This document shows positions 48,339 to 58,262 of a DNA stretch of 64,000 bases, piece by piece (position 1 is the first letter of the stretch; every line of letters starts with the position of its first letter). The stretch is from RPQJ01 sp963762315 (GTDB lineage: Bacteria; Pseudomonadota; Gammaproteobacteria; Steroidobacterales; Steroidobacteraceae), in NCBI GenBank assembly GCA_963762315.1, contig CAVXKO010000007.1:372001-436000 (forward strand). The letters are read 5' to 3'. The position numbers and the translations under genes are program-made. The notes below the pieces were generated by a model, which saw only the letters and a program-made list of their open reading frames with translations, did not search any database and was not told the origin of the DNA.

Positions 48339-49861
48339 CACGCGATCTCCCCGAGCGCGCGCCGCACGGTTTCCCGGTCGCTGAACGGCAGCACGTCGCG
48401 GCCGACGATCTGGTAATCCTCGTGGCCCTTGCCGGCGATCACGACGACGTCGCCGGGATCGGCTTCGGCAATCGCGTGCTGGATCGCATCGGCGCGATCG
48501 GCGATCACCTGCACCGTCTCGCCGTAGGCCATGCCGGCGACGATCTGCGCCAGGATGTCCCCGGATGCCTCGGTGCGCGGGTTGTCGTCGGTTACGATCA
48601 CCACGTCCGCATGGCTCTCGGCGATGGCGCCCATGAGCGGACGCTTGCCGGGATCGCGGTCGCCGCCGCAGCCGAACACGCAGAACAAGCGCCCGCGCGT
48701 GTGGGACCGCGCGGCCTCGAGCACCTTCGACAGCGCATCCGGCGTGTGCGCATAGTCGACGATCGCGAGCGGCAAGGTGCCGCCGCCGAAAGACTCCATG
48801 CGTCCGGGTGGCGCGTCGCACGCGGCGAGCGCCACGAGCGCGGTCTGCAGCGGCACGTTCCAGCCGAGCAGCACGCCGAGCACCGCGAGCAGGTTCTCGG
48901 CGTTGAATTCACCCAGCAGCCGCGAACGCAGGGTGCCGGCGCCCCAGCGGCTCTCGACCTGCAGCGTCACTCCACCGCTGCCGGCTCGCATCTCGGAGAC
49001 CCGGATCCAGCCGTCATCGCGCCCGGCCCAGATCTCGCTCGCCGTCGAGAACACGATCTTCTCGATCGACGGGTCGAGCCGCTGCGCGAGATCCTGCCCG
49101 AAGGCGTCGCGCACGTTGATCACGGCGCAGCGCAGGTCGGGGCTGTGGAAGAGCCGCGTCTTCGCCGCGCCGTAAGCCTCGAGCGTGCCGTGGTAGTCGA
49201 GGTGGTCGCGCGTCAGGTTCGTGAAGACGGCCGTGTCGAAACGCACGCCACCGACGCGCCCCTGGTCGAGCGCGTGCGAGGAGACTTCCATCGCAAGAGT
49301 GGCCGCGCCCGCGTCGCGCGCCTGCGCGAGGCGGCGGTGGACGCTCACGGCGTCCGGCGTGGTGAGGCCCGCGTCGGTGAGCGCCCCCGCACGGCCGAAT
49401 CCGAGCGTGCCGAGATACGAGCCGCGTCGGCCGACGAGGTCACTCGCCTGCGCCAGCAGGTACGCGCACGTGGTCTTGCCGTTCGTCCCCGTGAAGCCGG
49501 CAACGCGCAGGTCTGCGGACGGCTGGCGGAAGAAGCGGTCCGCGATCTCGCCCACGCGACGACCGAGGTTCGCAATCGCAACCGACGCAACGCCCTCGGG
49601 TACGACGGGCGCCGCCATGTCGGGTGACGGCTCCCACAACACGGCCGCGGCACCGCGCTCGAGCGCGGCCGCAACGTGCGCAAGCCCGTGCGTCGTGCGG
49701 CCGCGGCACGCGATGAACGCGCCGCCTCGCGTGACCGTGCGGCTGTCCTGCGACAGGTCGGTCACCGTGGTCTCCGGCGCCGTCACGTCGAAACCCTCGA
49801 GCAGCTTGCCGAGGGTCGTGCGGTAGCGGCCGGGCGCGGCGCCTTTGAGGATGGCGTTCAT
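48338..49861 (-). CDS. murE: UDP-MurNAc-L-Ala-D-Glu--diaminopimelate ligase
   Basis: A 507-residue Mur ligase. GFTGTNGKTTCAYLLAQAS is the P loop; DNPRTEASGDILAQI contains the DNPR motif that marks meso-diaminopimelate as the added amino acid, so the wall should be DAP type. AGKGHEDYQIV follows. ATG at 49861 is 5 bases after the ftsI stop; upstream in-frame GTGs overlap ftsI and are less likely. Confidence 0.96.
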   Translation of the reverse strand: MNAILKGAAPGRYRTTLGKLLEGFDVTAPETTVTDLSQDSRTVTRGGAFIACRGRTTHGLAHVAAALERGAAAVLWEPSPDMAAPVVPEGVASVAIANLGRRVGEIADRFFRQPSADLRVAGFTGTNGKTTCAYLLAQASDLVGRRGSYLGTLGFGRAGALTDAGLTTPDAVSVHRRLAQARDAGAATLAMEVSSHALDQGRVGGVRFDTAVFTNLTRDHLDYHGTLEAYGAAKTRLFHSPDLRCAVINVRDAFGQDLAQRLDPSIEKIVFSTASEIWAGRDDGWIRVSEMRAGSGGVTLQVESRWGAGTLRSRLLGEFNAENLLAVLGVLLGWNVPLQTALVALAACDAPPGRMESFGGGTLPLAIVDYAHTPDALSKVLEAARSHTRGRLFCVFGCGGDRDPGKRPLMGAIAESHADVVIVTDDNPRTEASGDILAQIVAGMAYGETVQVIADRADAIQHAIAEADPGDVVVIAGKGHEDYQIVGRDVLPFSDRETVRRALGEIA

Positions 49862-49866
49862 GCGCG

Positions 49867-51620
49867 TCACCACGGGTCCTGCGCGCGCACGAGCGTCGTC
49901 GCCGGCACGCTGCTCAGGTCGTCCGGCGCAATGGCGAGCAGGCGCAGCGCGCCCGACATCACCGCGGAAAACACCGGCGCCGACACTTCGCCGCCGTAGT
50001 AGGCCCCGGCGCTCGGCTCGTCGATCACCACGACGCAGGCGAGCCGCGGGTTGCTGGCGGGCACCACTCCGCCGAAGATGGCCATGTACTTGTTGGTGGA
50101 GTAGCCGCCCCGTGTCCGAGGCCTTCCACGCCGTGCCGGTCTTGCCGGAAACGCGGTAACCCATGACCGAGGCGCGGCGCGCGGTGCCCTCGTCGCTCAC
50201 GACGCTCTCCATCATGCGCACCAGTTCCTGCGCGACCGGCTCGGAGATGCACGCGCTCGCCCGGAGGCGGCGCGTCCAGGCTTGCGCAGGCTGATCGGGC
50301 GGCGGATGCCGCCGGCGCCGAGCATGGCGTAGGCCTGGGCGAGCTGCAGCGGCGTGACGGACAGGCCATAGCCGTAGGCCATCGTCGCCTGGCCGATCGG
50401 CCGCCAGTGCTCGTAGCCGGTGAGGATGCCGGCGGATTCGCCGGGGAAGCCCGACGCCGGTGACGCGCCCGAAGCCGAACAGGTCGAGCTGCCGCCACAT
50501 CTGCTCGCGGCTTGAGCGTCAGCGCGATCTTGACGACGCCGACGTTGCTCGACTTCGCGAGCACGGTAGTGCACGTCGATCATGCCGAGGTTGCTGTGGT
50601 CCTTCACCGTCTTGATGCCGACCCGCATCATGCCCGGGCGAGGTATCGATCAGCGTGTCGCCGTGGATAGCGGCCGGTCTCCATGGCGCGTCGCGACGAT
50701 GAACGGCTTGATGCTCGAGCCCGGCTCGAAGAAGTCGTTGGTCGCGCGGTTGCGGTAGCGCGACGGCAGGTACTGCTCGCGGTCGTTCGGGTTGAACGCC
50801 GGCTGGTTCACCATCGCGAGCACTTCGCCGGTCGGCGATGTCGATGACGACGATGGAGCCCGACCGCGCGCGGTTCTCCTGCACGCGCCGCCTTCAGCTC
50901 CCGATAGGCCAGGTACTGCACGCGCAGGTCGATGCTGGTCGCGCAGGTCCTGCCCCGGGCGCGCTTCCTTGATGCGCTCGATGTCCTCGATCGTGCGGCC
51001 GAGGCTGTCGCGCATCACGCGCTTGGCGCCCGGCTCGCCGCCGAGCGACTGGTCGAACGCGAGCTCGAGGCCTTCCTGGCCCGACGTCGTCGACGTTGGT
51101 GAAGCCGAGCAGGTGGCCCGTCACTTCGCCGGCCGGGTAGTAACGGCGGTACTCGCGCAGCGTGTCGACGCCGGCAATGCTGAGCGCCCTGACCTTGGCC
51201 GCCTCGGCCGGCGGCATGTGCCGCGCGAGGTAGACGAATTCCTTGTCGAGGCTGCTCGTCACGCGCCGCGCGAGCCACTGCGGGTCGCGGTCGAGCAGCC
51301 TTGGCGAGCCGCGGTAGACGTCCTGGCGGACGCTCCGCGAGCTTGCGCGGGTCGGCCCACACGGTGTCGACCGGCGTGCTGACCGCGAGCGGCTCGCCGT
51401 TGCGATCGAGGATCATGCCGCGGTTCGCCGAGAGCTTGGTCACCCGCAGGATGCGCGCGTCGCCCTGCTTCTCGAGGAATTCCTGGTCGATGACCTGCAG
51501 GTAGACGGCGCGCGCAAGCAGTGCCACGGCGCCGAGCGACAGCAGCGCGAGCACGAACCAGTGCCGCCATGCCTGGTGCTCGACCGCGCCCTCCCGCTTG
51601 CCGTTCTTCTCGCGCATCAT
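49867..51620 (-). CDS. ftsI: Septal transpeptidase FtsI (PBP3), heavily frameshifted
   Basis: About 580 codons. One membrane helix near residue 20 (WFVLALLSLGAVALLARAVY), the dimerisation domain with ANRGMILDRNGEPLAV, and the penicillin-binding domain with the active serine in EPGSSIKPF (SxxK), SSNVGVVK (SxN) and SGKTGTAWK (KTG). The pieces lie in three frames; shifts are seen near 51325, 51085 (extra G), 50945 (extra G), 50885, 50835, 50680, 50640, 50500-50570, 50270 and 50110. Every catalytic motif survives, which argues for sequence error. It overlaps ftsL by 4 bases. Confidence 0.92.
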
Positions 51621-51892
51621 GGCTGCACGATGCGCAGGTCGTTCGCCTGCGGAATGGTCATGTGCAGGTCGTCACGCGCCACCTGTTCGACGCGGCCGTG
51701 CGTGGCCCAGGTGCTCTGCTCGAGCTGCAGCTGGCCCCACTCGATGTCGAGGTCGTCGCGCGCCTTGGTGAGCTTCTGCAGCTCGTTGAAGCGGTTGCGC
51801 GCTTCCTGCTTGGCGTAGATCACGCCGAGCGAGGACGCGAGCACGGCCACCCAGAGCGCGGCGACGATCAGGCGCAGCGTGCGCGTGCTCAT
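51617..51892 (-). CDS. ftsL: Cell division protein FtsL
   Basis: A 91-residue bitopic protein: a short cytoplasmic N-terminus, a membrane helix (LIVAALWVAVLASSLGVIYA, about residues 8-27) and a periplasmic leucine-zipper-like coiled coil (RFNELQKLTKARDDLDIEWG). It joins FtsB and FtsQ at the septum. ATGA overlaps with rsmH and ftsI support the call despite weak family conservation. Confidence 0.93.
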   Translation of the reverse strand: MSTRTLRLIVAALWVAVLASSLGVIYAKQEARNRFNELQKLTKARDDLDIEWGQLQLEQSTWATHGRVEQVARDDLHMTIPQANDLRIVQP

Positions 51893-52823
51893 GCGGCGAG
51901 CCTCTCGGCGATGCGCAGCACGGCGCTGCGGGCGCGCGGATTGCGCGCGACCTCGGCCGGCGAGGCGACGACCTTCTTGCCGACGCGCCGCAGTGTCGGG
52001 CGCGCGTGCGGCGGGCACGTCCGGCAGGCCGGCGTAGACCGGATCGCCCTGCGTCTCGCGCTGGATGTAGCGCTTGACGATCCGGTCTTCGAGCGAGTGG
52101 AAGCTGATGACGCAGAGCCGGCCGCCCGGCGCGAGCAGCCGCACGGCCTGCGGCAGCGCGGCTTCCAGCAGCGTCGAGTTCGCCGTTCACGTGGATGCGG
52201 ATCGCCTGGAACGTGCGAGTGGCGGGATGCTTGCCGGGCTCGCGAGTGGGAACGGCCGCCGCGACGAGTCCCGGCGAGCTGGCGACGTGCGGGCGATCGG
52301 TTCGGCGGCGCGCGCCTCGACGATGCGGCGCGCGATGCGGCGCGCGAAGCGTTCTTCGCCGAGGGTCTGCAGGACATCGACGATCTCGCGCTCGCCGGCC
52401 CGTGCCAGCCATTGCGCTGCGCTCTGTCCGGACTCGTTATCCATCCGCATGTCGAGCGGCCCGTCCTGCATGAAACTGAAGCCCCGCCTGGCTTCGTCGA
52501 GCTGCGGCGACGAAACCCCGAGGTCGAGCAGCACGCCGTGCAGCTCCCCTTCCAGACCGGCCGCGCGGACCAGCTCTTCGAGCCGGCCGAACGACCCCCG
52601 TATCAGCGTGAGACGTGGTTCTGCTCCGAAACGCGCTCGCCCGGCCGCGATGGCCTCCGGGTCGCGGTCGATCGCGTAGACGCGACCGGCCGGGCCCGAG
52701 CGCGGCGAGGATCGCCGCGGTGTGCCCGCCGCGGCCGAACGTCGCGTCGCAGTAGCGGCCGTCGGGCCGCACTTCGAGACCGGCCAGCACTTCGTCGAGA
52801 AGTACCGGCGTGTGCTCCGCCAC
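51889..52823 (-). CDS. rsmH: 16S rRNA m4C1402 methyltransferase RsmH, frameshifted
   Basis: About 310 codons. EHTPVLLDEVLAGLEVRPDG and DATFGRGGHTAAIL (SAM loop) open the protein; LLDLGVSSPQLDEARRGFSF, FMQDGPLDMRMD and GGRLCVISFHSLEDRIVKRY are RsmH signatures. Frame breaks are seen near 52690 (extra C in GGCCGGTCG), about 52540, 52180-52290 and 52015. GTG at 52823, eight bases after mraZ, is the natural start. It methylates C1402 of 16S rRNA. Confidence 0.92.
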
Positions 52824-52831
52824 GTCCCCGC

Positions 52832-53287
52832 CTACAGCGACAGCTGCTCGAGCTCGGCGGGCAGGTCGCCCGTTTCCTCGCCCGCCTGCAGCCACGCCTC
52901 GCGACGCTCGTTCCAGTGCTGCTCGTCCCAGAGCTCGAAACGACTGCCTTGCCCGATCAGCATCGCCTGGCGCGACAGGCCCGCGTACTCGCGCAGCTTC
53001 GGCGGGACCAGCACCCGCCCATGCGCGTCGAGCTCGAGATCCGTCGCATGCCCCACCATCAACCGCTGCAGCCGGCGCGCCTGAGGATTCAGGGTCGGCA
53101 GCCGCATGAGCTTGCGCTCGATCTCCTCCCAGTCCGGGAGGGGGTAGATCAGGAGGCACTTGTCGCTGCGGTCCACCGTGGCCACGAGACGCCCTTCGCT
53201 GCGCTCCACCAGGGTGTCCCGGTAGCGCGCAGGCATGGCCATGCGGCCTTTGGCATCGAGGGTGACTTTGTTGGCTCCGCGAAACAT
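52832..53287 (-). CDS. mraZ: MraZ transcriptional regulator of the dcw cluster
   Basis: A 151-residue AbrB-fold protein with two DxxxR-type modules (NKVTLDAKGRMAMPARYRD and DLELDAHGRVLVPPKLREYA). It represses its own promoter in E. coli. The start MFRGANK at 53287 matches the family N-terminus and length (152 in E. coli). An in-frame ATG at 53317 would add ten residues but lies inside the operator, so it is rejected. First gene of the cluster. Confidence 0.95.
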   Translation of the reverse strand: MFRGANKVTLDAKGRMAMPARYRDTLVERSEGRLVATVDRSDKCLLIYPLPDWEEIERKLMRLPTLNPQARRLQRLMVGHATDLELDAHGRVLVPPKLREYAGLSRQAMLIGQGSRFELWDEQHWNERREAWLQAGEETGDLPAELEQLSL

Positions 53288-53311
53288 GTCAGCTAGCTGA
53301 ACGGGCTGCTG

Positions 53312-53336
53312 GCCCATTTCATCCCACTTTTTCCCA
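53312..53336 (-). promoter_or_regulatory. MraZ operator (TGGGA direct repeats)
   Basis: On the minus strand three boxes lie exactly 10 bp apart: TGGGA (53336-53332), TGGGA (53326-53322) and TGGGC (53316-53312), each separated by 5 nt. TGGGA repeats with 5-nt spacing are the described MraZ binding site. They lie between the likely promoter and the mraZ start at 53287, in position for autorepression. Confidence 0.88.
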
Positions 53337-53346
53337 CTCGCTCGCC

Positions 53347-53377
53347 ACTATAGGTGTGCGTGCCGGCCGAGCGTCAA
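53347..53377 (-). promoter_or_regulatory. Likely sigma-70 promoter of mraZ
   Basis: Minus-strand TTGACG (53377-53372) and TATAGT (53352-53347) separated by 19 bp, a slightly long spacer. Transcription would begin near 53340, just at the first TGGGA box, so MraZ bound there would block the polymerase. Both hexamers differ from consensus by one base. Confidence 0.55.
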
Positions 53378-53700
53378 CGGTTGAACATAAGAATTTCCTA
53401 GGGCCGACAGGAACTTAGGCCCGACAGGGCGGGACCCTGGGTCCAAGCCTGTCACAATGGCATTGCCAGCTTAATCAATAAGTTAGCAATACTTCCTTGA
53501 TGACGACTGAGAAGTGGGCGACTGTGGGAATTCGGCGCCCGCAGGACCCCGCCGCACGTCCGAGGAGTGGCCAGCCACAGGCGGGACTGGCCGCTGCCCA
53601 ATGGAAACAGGTGGGACGCGGCTCGGCAAGCGGGCCGCGGCAGGCAGCCCGTGGTGGGCCCGCCACGCGGTGGGATTTTGTGGGACGGGCGGAGAAGAAG
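53378..53700. other. Gap between mraZ promoter and rnpB with phased TGGG boxes
   Basis: A 323-bp stretch with no convincing gene; the open frames across it are chance. It holds plus-strand TGGGC/TGGGA at 53515 and 53525 and TGGGA at 53671 and 53681 (with 53701 just inside rnpB), all in 10-bp register within each group and opposite in direction to the mraZ operator. An AT-rich stretch lies at about 53470-53500. No T-rich terminator for rnpB was found. Confidence 0.5.
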
Positions 53701-54072
<372 letters not shown>

Positions 54073-54077
54073 CGCGC

Positions 54078-54083
54078 ATTGTA
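54078..54083 (-). promoter_or_regulatory. -10 element of rnpB
   Basis: TACAAT on the minus strand, ending 6 bp before the first base of helix P1 at about 54072, the right spacing for transcription start. The -35 region is embedded in the GC-rich 3' end of rsmI and is not clear. Confidence 0.6.
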
Positions 54084-54094
54084 CCGCGCGCGCG

Positions 54095-55004
54095 TCACTC
54101 GCTGCGGCAGTTTTGGCGCAGCGCGCAGCGCAAGTTCGTAGAGTTCGTTGCGTCCGCGGCCGGTGATGCGCGCGGCCAGCTTCGCGGCCTGGGAAACGGG
54201 CAATTCCTCGAGCAGCACGCGCAGCACGCCTTCCGCCGCGGCGCAGCCCTCGCCGCTGCTCGCCGCGCCGCGCGCACCGTGCACGACGATCACGATCTCG
54301 CCGCGCGCCATGTCCGCGTCGCTCGCCGCGCGCAGCGCGAGCTCCGCGAGCGTGCCGCGATAGACCGTCTCGAACTTCTTGCGTGATTTCGCGCGCGACG
54401 GCGGCTTCGCGCCCGGCGCCGAACGCCGCCGCAAGATCGTCGAGGCATTCGCGCGACACGATGCGGCGCCTCGTAGAACACCAGCGTGCGCGTCTCCGCG
54501 CGCGAGCGCCTCGAGCGCACGCCGCCGCGCGGCGGGCTTCGCCGGCAGGAAGCCCTCGAACGCGAACCGTTCCGGCCGGCATGGCCGCGATCGACAGCGC
54601 GGCGATGGCGGCGCATGGACCGGGCACGGCCACGATGTTCACGCCCGCGCCTGCGGCCGCGCGCCACCAGCAGCGCGCCGGGATCGCTCATGAGCGGCGT
54701 GCCCGCGTCGCTGACGAGCGCCATCGTCGCGCCGCGCCGCAGGCGCTCGACCAGCCCCTCGACGCGTTCGCTGCTCGTTGTGCTCGTGCAGCGATTCGAG
54801 CGGCTGCCCGGCGGACGGCGCGATGCCGCAGGCATTGAGCAACTGCTGCGTGTGGCGCGTGTCCTCGGCCAGCAGCACGTCCGCGTCGCGCAGCACGTCC
54901 GCCGCGCGCGGGCTCAGGTCGCGCAGGTTGCCGATCGGCGTCGCCACCACGAACAGTGTGCCGGCCGGCGGCGTGCCTATAGAATCAGCGGCATCTCGCG
55001 TCAC
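54095..55004 (-). CDS. rsmI: 16S rRNA 2'-O-methyltransferase RsmI, frameshifted
   Basis: About 290-300 codons. FVVATPIGNLRDLSPRAADV, LLAEDTRHTQQLLNACGI, ALVSDAGTPLMSDPGALLV and a GPCAAIAALS substrate motif are RsmI/tetrapyrrole-methylase signatures; it modifies C1402 together with RsmH. The GTG at 55004 follows GAGGAGG. Several single-base shifts (near 54770, 54650, 54570, 54470, 54400) split it over three frames, and the exact stop, probably the TGA at 54097-54095, is uncertain. It is divergent from lpoA, as in E. coli. Confidence 0.88.
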
Positions 55005-55027
55005 GGGCGCCTCCTCAGGACCACCGC

Positions 55028-56946
55028 ATGCTGCACGTTCACCTTCGCGGCCGGCAAGTTCGCTCGCTGATCGCGGCGGCCGCTGGCGTCGGTGCTGCTC
55101 GTCGCGCGGCCGCGCCACCGGCGCACTCGCGCAGCGAGGCTCGGCTGCGGACGAGGCCGCCGTGCTCTGCGCGCAGCGGGCAGCACGCAGAGGCTGCGCG
55201 ACTCTACGAACAGGCGGCCAAGCGCGGATTCCTGAGCTGGGACGCCCGCCTCGCGCTGCTGGCGGCGCGCGAGTACGCGGCAGCGCGGCAAGTACGACGA
55301 CGCGGAACGCATGCTCGGCAAGGCCGAGGGCCGCGCGCGCGGCGACGATGCGGTGCTGCTGGCCGGCGTCGAAGCCGAAATCGCGCTGGCGCGCAACGAT
55401 CCGCGAGCGTGCGCTCGCGGCCATTCACACACTGCCCGAACCCTATGCCGGCGCCGCATGGCGCGCCGAACTGCTGCGAGCTGCGGGCGACAGGCGGAGT
55501 TCGCGTCCGGTCGGCCGCTCGAGGGCATTCGCCGCTACGAGGAACGCGGTCGCATCCTCGGCACGGCGGACGCGCGCGCGGCAAACGAACGGCAAATGGC
55601 CGACGCGCTCGCGAAGTATCCAGCGCCGGCGAACCCGTCGCCGGCGAGCGACGGAGAGCGAGCGCGCGCTGGCTCGAACTCGGCCAACTCCTGGCGGCGG
55701 CGCCGGGCGCGGATCCGCAAGCCGTCGCGCGGCGGTCGGCGGAGTGGCTGACGCGCCATCCCGGCCACCCGGGCGCGGCTTACCTGCCGCTGCGCGGGCT
55801 CCGAGGCCGCCGCACCGGGCGCGGCCGGGATGGTTCCAGGTAACGCGGCATCGGTCATCGCCCTGCTGCTGCCGATTTCGGGCCGGCAGCAAGCGGTCGG
55901 AACGGCCGTGCGCGACGGTGCCATGGCCGCCTGCGTTCGTCTCGCCGCGGGAGGCACGGCCCACGATCAAGGTCTACGACACGGCCGCCGGCGCGGCCGC
56001 GGCTTACCAGCGCGCGGTCTCCGACGGCAGCTCGGTCGTCATCGGCCCGCTCACGCAAGGACGACGTCGCTGCGGTCGCCGCGCAACCGCTGGCCGTGCC
56101 GACGCTGGCCCTGAATTCGACGGCCGCAGGCAACGCCGGCGCCTTTCCTGTTCCAGTTTTCGCTCGATCCGGAACAGGAAGCGCGCGCCGTCGCGCGGCG
56201 CATCGCTGCCGACGGGCTGGTGCGCGGCGATCGCGTTGTTTCCGCGCTCTGCGTGGGGCCAGCGCCTCGAGGCCGCATTCGTTGCCGAACTGCAGGCCAC
56301 GGGCACGACCGACCCTGATGTCGTCGCAGTACTACGAACCGGGCGCGAAGGATTTCTCCGACTCGCTGCGCGCCGCGCTCGGCCGCTACGGCGGCGCGGG
56401 CGACCGTCAGCGCGGACAGGAGCAAGCCGGCGCCGCGGCGCGACCCGGTCGCTGAGGCGAGTGCGGGTCCGCAGTTCGCCTTCGTGGCGGCCACGCCGCA
56501 AGCTGCGCGTGCGCTGCGGCCGCAGCTGCGCTTCCAGATGACGTACGACCTGCCGATCTACGCGACGTCGGACGCGTGGGATCCGAGCGTGAAATCCGCG
56601 GCGGACATGGACGGCCTCGTCTATCCCGAGATGCCGTGGATCCTCTTCGCCGGACAGGGCGCGCCGGAACTCTGGGACGCCGTCAATTCCACGTGGTCAC
56701 GCACGTCGCGCGGCCGGCTGCGGCTCTACGCGTTCGGTTACGACGCCTATCGCATCGCCAGCGAACTGCGCGGCAACGTCCGCACCATCGGACTCGACGG
56801 GCTGACGGGCGAAATCGAAATCGGCCAGGACGGCAAAGTGCAGAGGAACCTGCAGTTCGCGCGCATCGAAGGACGGCCGTCCACAGCCGCTCGGCGCCAG
56901 CGTTCCGCCCCTGCCCGTGCCGGCGGCGGGCGCCGGTGCGCCCTGA
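55028..56946 (+). CDS. lpoA: LpoA-type penicillin-binding protein activator, heavily frameshifted
   Basis: About 630 codons. Helical repeats at the N-terminal end (EAARLYEQAAKRGFLSWDAR, RYEERGRILGTADARAANER) are followed by a periplasmic-binding-like domain: IALLLPISGRQQAVGTAVRD, GSSVVIGPLTQ, PTLALNSTA, FAFVAATPQAARALRPQLRF and YAFGYDAYRIASEL. In E. coli LpoA is an outer-membrane lipoprotein that activates PBP1A. At least ten frame changes occur and the lipoprotein signal cannot be read cleanly. The start at 55028, only 23 bp from the rsmI start, is therefore tentative. Confidence 0.85.
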
Positions 56947-57323
56947 AGAGCCAACGACGACCGACCTCGGGCGGCGCGGCGAAGATCGCGCGCTGGCGCA
57001 CCTGCAGGCGCACGGCCTCGAGCTGATCGAGCGCAATTATCGCTGCCGCGCCGGCGAGATCGACCTCGTGATGCGCGAAGGCGACGTGCTCGTGCTGGTC
57101 GAAGTGCGGTCGCGCACGCGCATCAGACTTCGGCAGCGCCGCCGCGAGCATCGGCGCCGGCAAACAGCGGCGCTTCGTCCTCGCCGCCCGGCACCTGATG
57201 CTCACGCGGCCGGAGTTGCGGCGCATGCGGGCGCGCTTCGACGTGGTCGCGATCGACCCGGCCCCGCAGCCGGGCACCCCGCCCGTCCTCACCTGGATCC
57301 GCGGCGCGTTCGCTGCTGGCTGA
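56936..57323 (+). CDS. yraN: YraN (UPF0102) nuclease-like protein, one frameshift
   Basis: About 128 codons. GRRGEDRALAHLQAHGLELI followed by ERNYRCRAGEIDLVMREGDV and VLVEVRSRTR is the family core with the PD-(D/E)XK-like E-I-D-L and E-V-R residues. An extra A near 57125 shifts the frame; with it removed the protein continues SDFGSAAASIGAGKQRR and stops at 57323. The GTG start overlaps the lpoA end by 11 bases, matching the lpoA-yraN operon of enterobacteria. Precise function is not established. Confidence 0.87.
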
Positions 57324-57403
57324 ACCGCTGCGCTTCGCTCTGAGTCGCGTGCCACAGCAACGTGACGCCGAGTTGTTGGCGGTAGGACATGGGCGGCCGC
57401 GCA

Positions 57404-57497
57404 TTCCGGGGACGCTCGCAGGAACGCCGTGAACCCGTCCTTGGGGGCTCCGGCCGCGACATCCATGTCGCGGACGGTCCTGCGAGCGTCCCCGGAA
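57404..57497. repeat. Inverted repeat element, copy 1
   Basis: Perfect 20-bp outer arms (TTCCGGGGACGCTCGCAGGA at 57404-57423 and its complement at 57478-57497) enclose the core GCCGTGAACCCGTCC...GGGGGCTCCGGCCGCG followed by CATCCATG and CGCGGACG. The core is shared with copy 2 in the opposite direction; the outer arms are not. Confidence 0.9.
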
Positions 57498-57650
57498 CGC
57501 ACGTCCGCCCGGAAGGCTGCCGTAGCCAACGGCGGTACGAGGTGAAAAGTACTCGGAGGCGGAGTCGCGGCACTCCGAGCGCTCGCGTCAGCGCCAACGC
57601 AGCCGCGACCGCGTAAGCGCAAGCGAAGCCAACCGAATCGGCCACCGGCG

Positions 57651-57758
57651 GTGCCGAGGAGAAAGAGGTTTGCGGGGCCGTCCGCGGCATGGACGCCGCG
57701 GCCGGAGCCCCCAGGGACGGGTTCACGGCGTCCCCGCGAACCTCTTTCTCCTCGGCAC
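57651..57758. repeat. Inverted repeat element, copy 2
   Basis: Outer arms of 27 bp with one mismatch (beginning GTGCCGAGGAGAAAGAGGTT at 57651; complement ending at 57758) enclose the same core as copy 1, read on the minus strand: GGACGCCGTGAACCCGTCCC, then TGGGGGCTCCGGCCGCGG. The arms have no similarity to those of copy 1. Confidence 0.9.
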
Positions 57759-57822
57759 TGCTCACGGCGGCCGACAAGGCGACGGCATCGCATTACGCGC
57801 CAGCTAACCGCGCCGAAGGCGG

Positions 57823-58242
57823 TTACTTGACGACCTTGAACTTCGCGCGCCGCAGCGTCGCTGGGTGACGACGGCGGTTTCGGCTCCGGGGGCGAGTCCG
57901 ACGGCGGCGAGGGCTCCGCGGGCGGCGGCCCGGCATCGTCCTCGGAGAAGATCATGCCCTGCCCCGTCTCGCGCGCGTAGACGCGAGCACCGCGGCGATC
58001 GGCACGCGCACCCCCAGGCTCGAGCCGCCGAAGCGCGCACTGAACGTCACCTCGTCGTTGCCCATCTTCAGGTTCGACGTGGCCGTCCAGCTCACGTTCA
58101 GGACGATCTTGCCGTCCTTGACGTACTGCCGCGGCACGTCGACACCCGCGTGGGTCGCGTCCACGACGAGGTGCGGCGTGCAGTTGCTGTCGCTGATCCA
58201 CTCGTGAAGCGCGCGCAGCAGGTAGGGCCGTCGCGGCTTCAT
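57823..58242 (-). CDS. sspB: ClpXP protease specificity-enhancing factor SspB, frameshifted
   Basis: About 138 codons. MKPRRPYLLRALHEWISDSN and CTPHLVVDATHAGVDVPRQY, VKDGKIVLNVSWTATSNLKM and FSARFGGSS are the substrate-binding SspB core that delivers ssrA-tagged proteins to ClpXP. An acidic/proline-rich linker (SEDDAGPPPAEPSPPSDSPP) leads to the conserved C-terminal ClpX-binding tail, here RRAKFKVVK, in another frame. Shifts near 57985 (one base missing) and 57865. It follows sspA by 20 bp. Confidence 0.9.
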
Positions 58243-58262
58243 CGTGCCCTGCGGCGCCTCCG

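Larger units (their letters stand above)
57324..57822. other. Intergenic region with two long inverted repeat elements
   Basis: A 499-bp convergent gap between yraN and sspB with no gene. It contains the elements at 57404-57497 and 57651-57758. Near the sspB end there is a small hairpin AACCGC-...-GCGGTT (57805-57823) without a T-run. Nothing further was identified. Confidence 0.75.

Noticed and set aside
46956..48821. Upstream extension of murF beyond 48338
   Set aside because: The extra part lies within murE in another frame and is Arg-rich; ATG at 48338 matches the MurF N-terminus.
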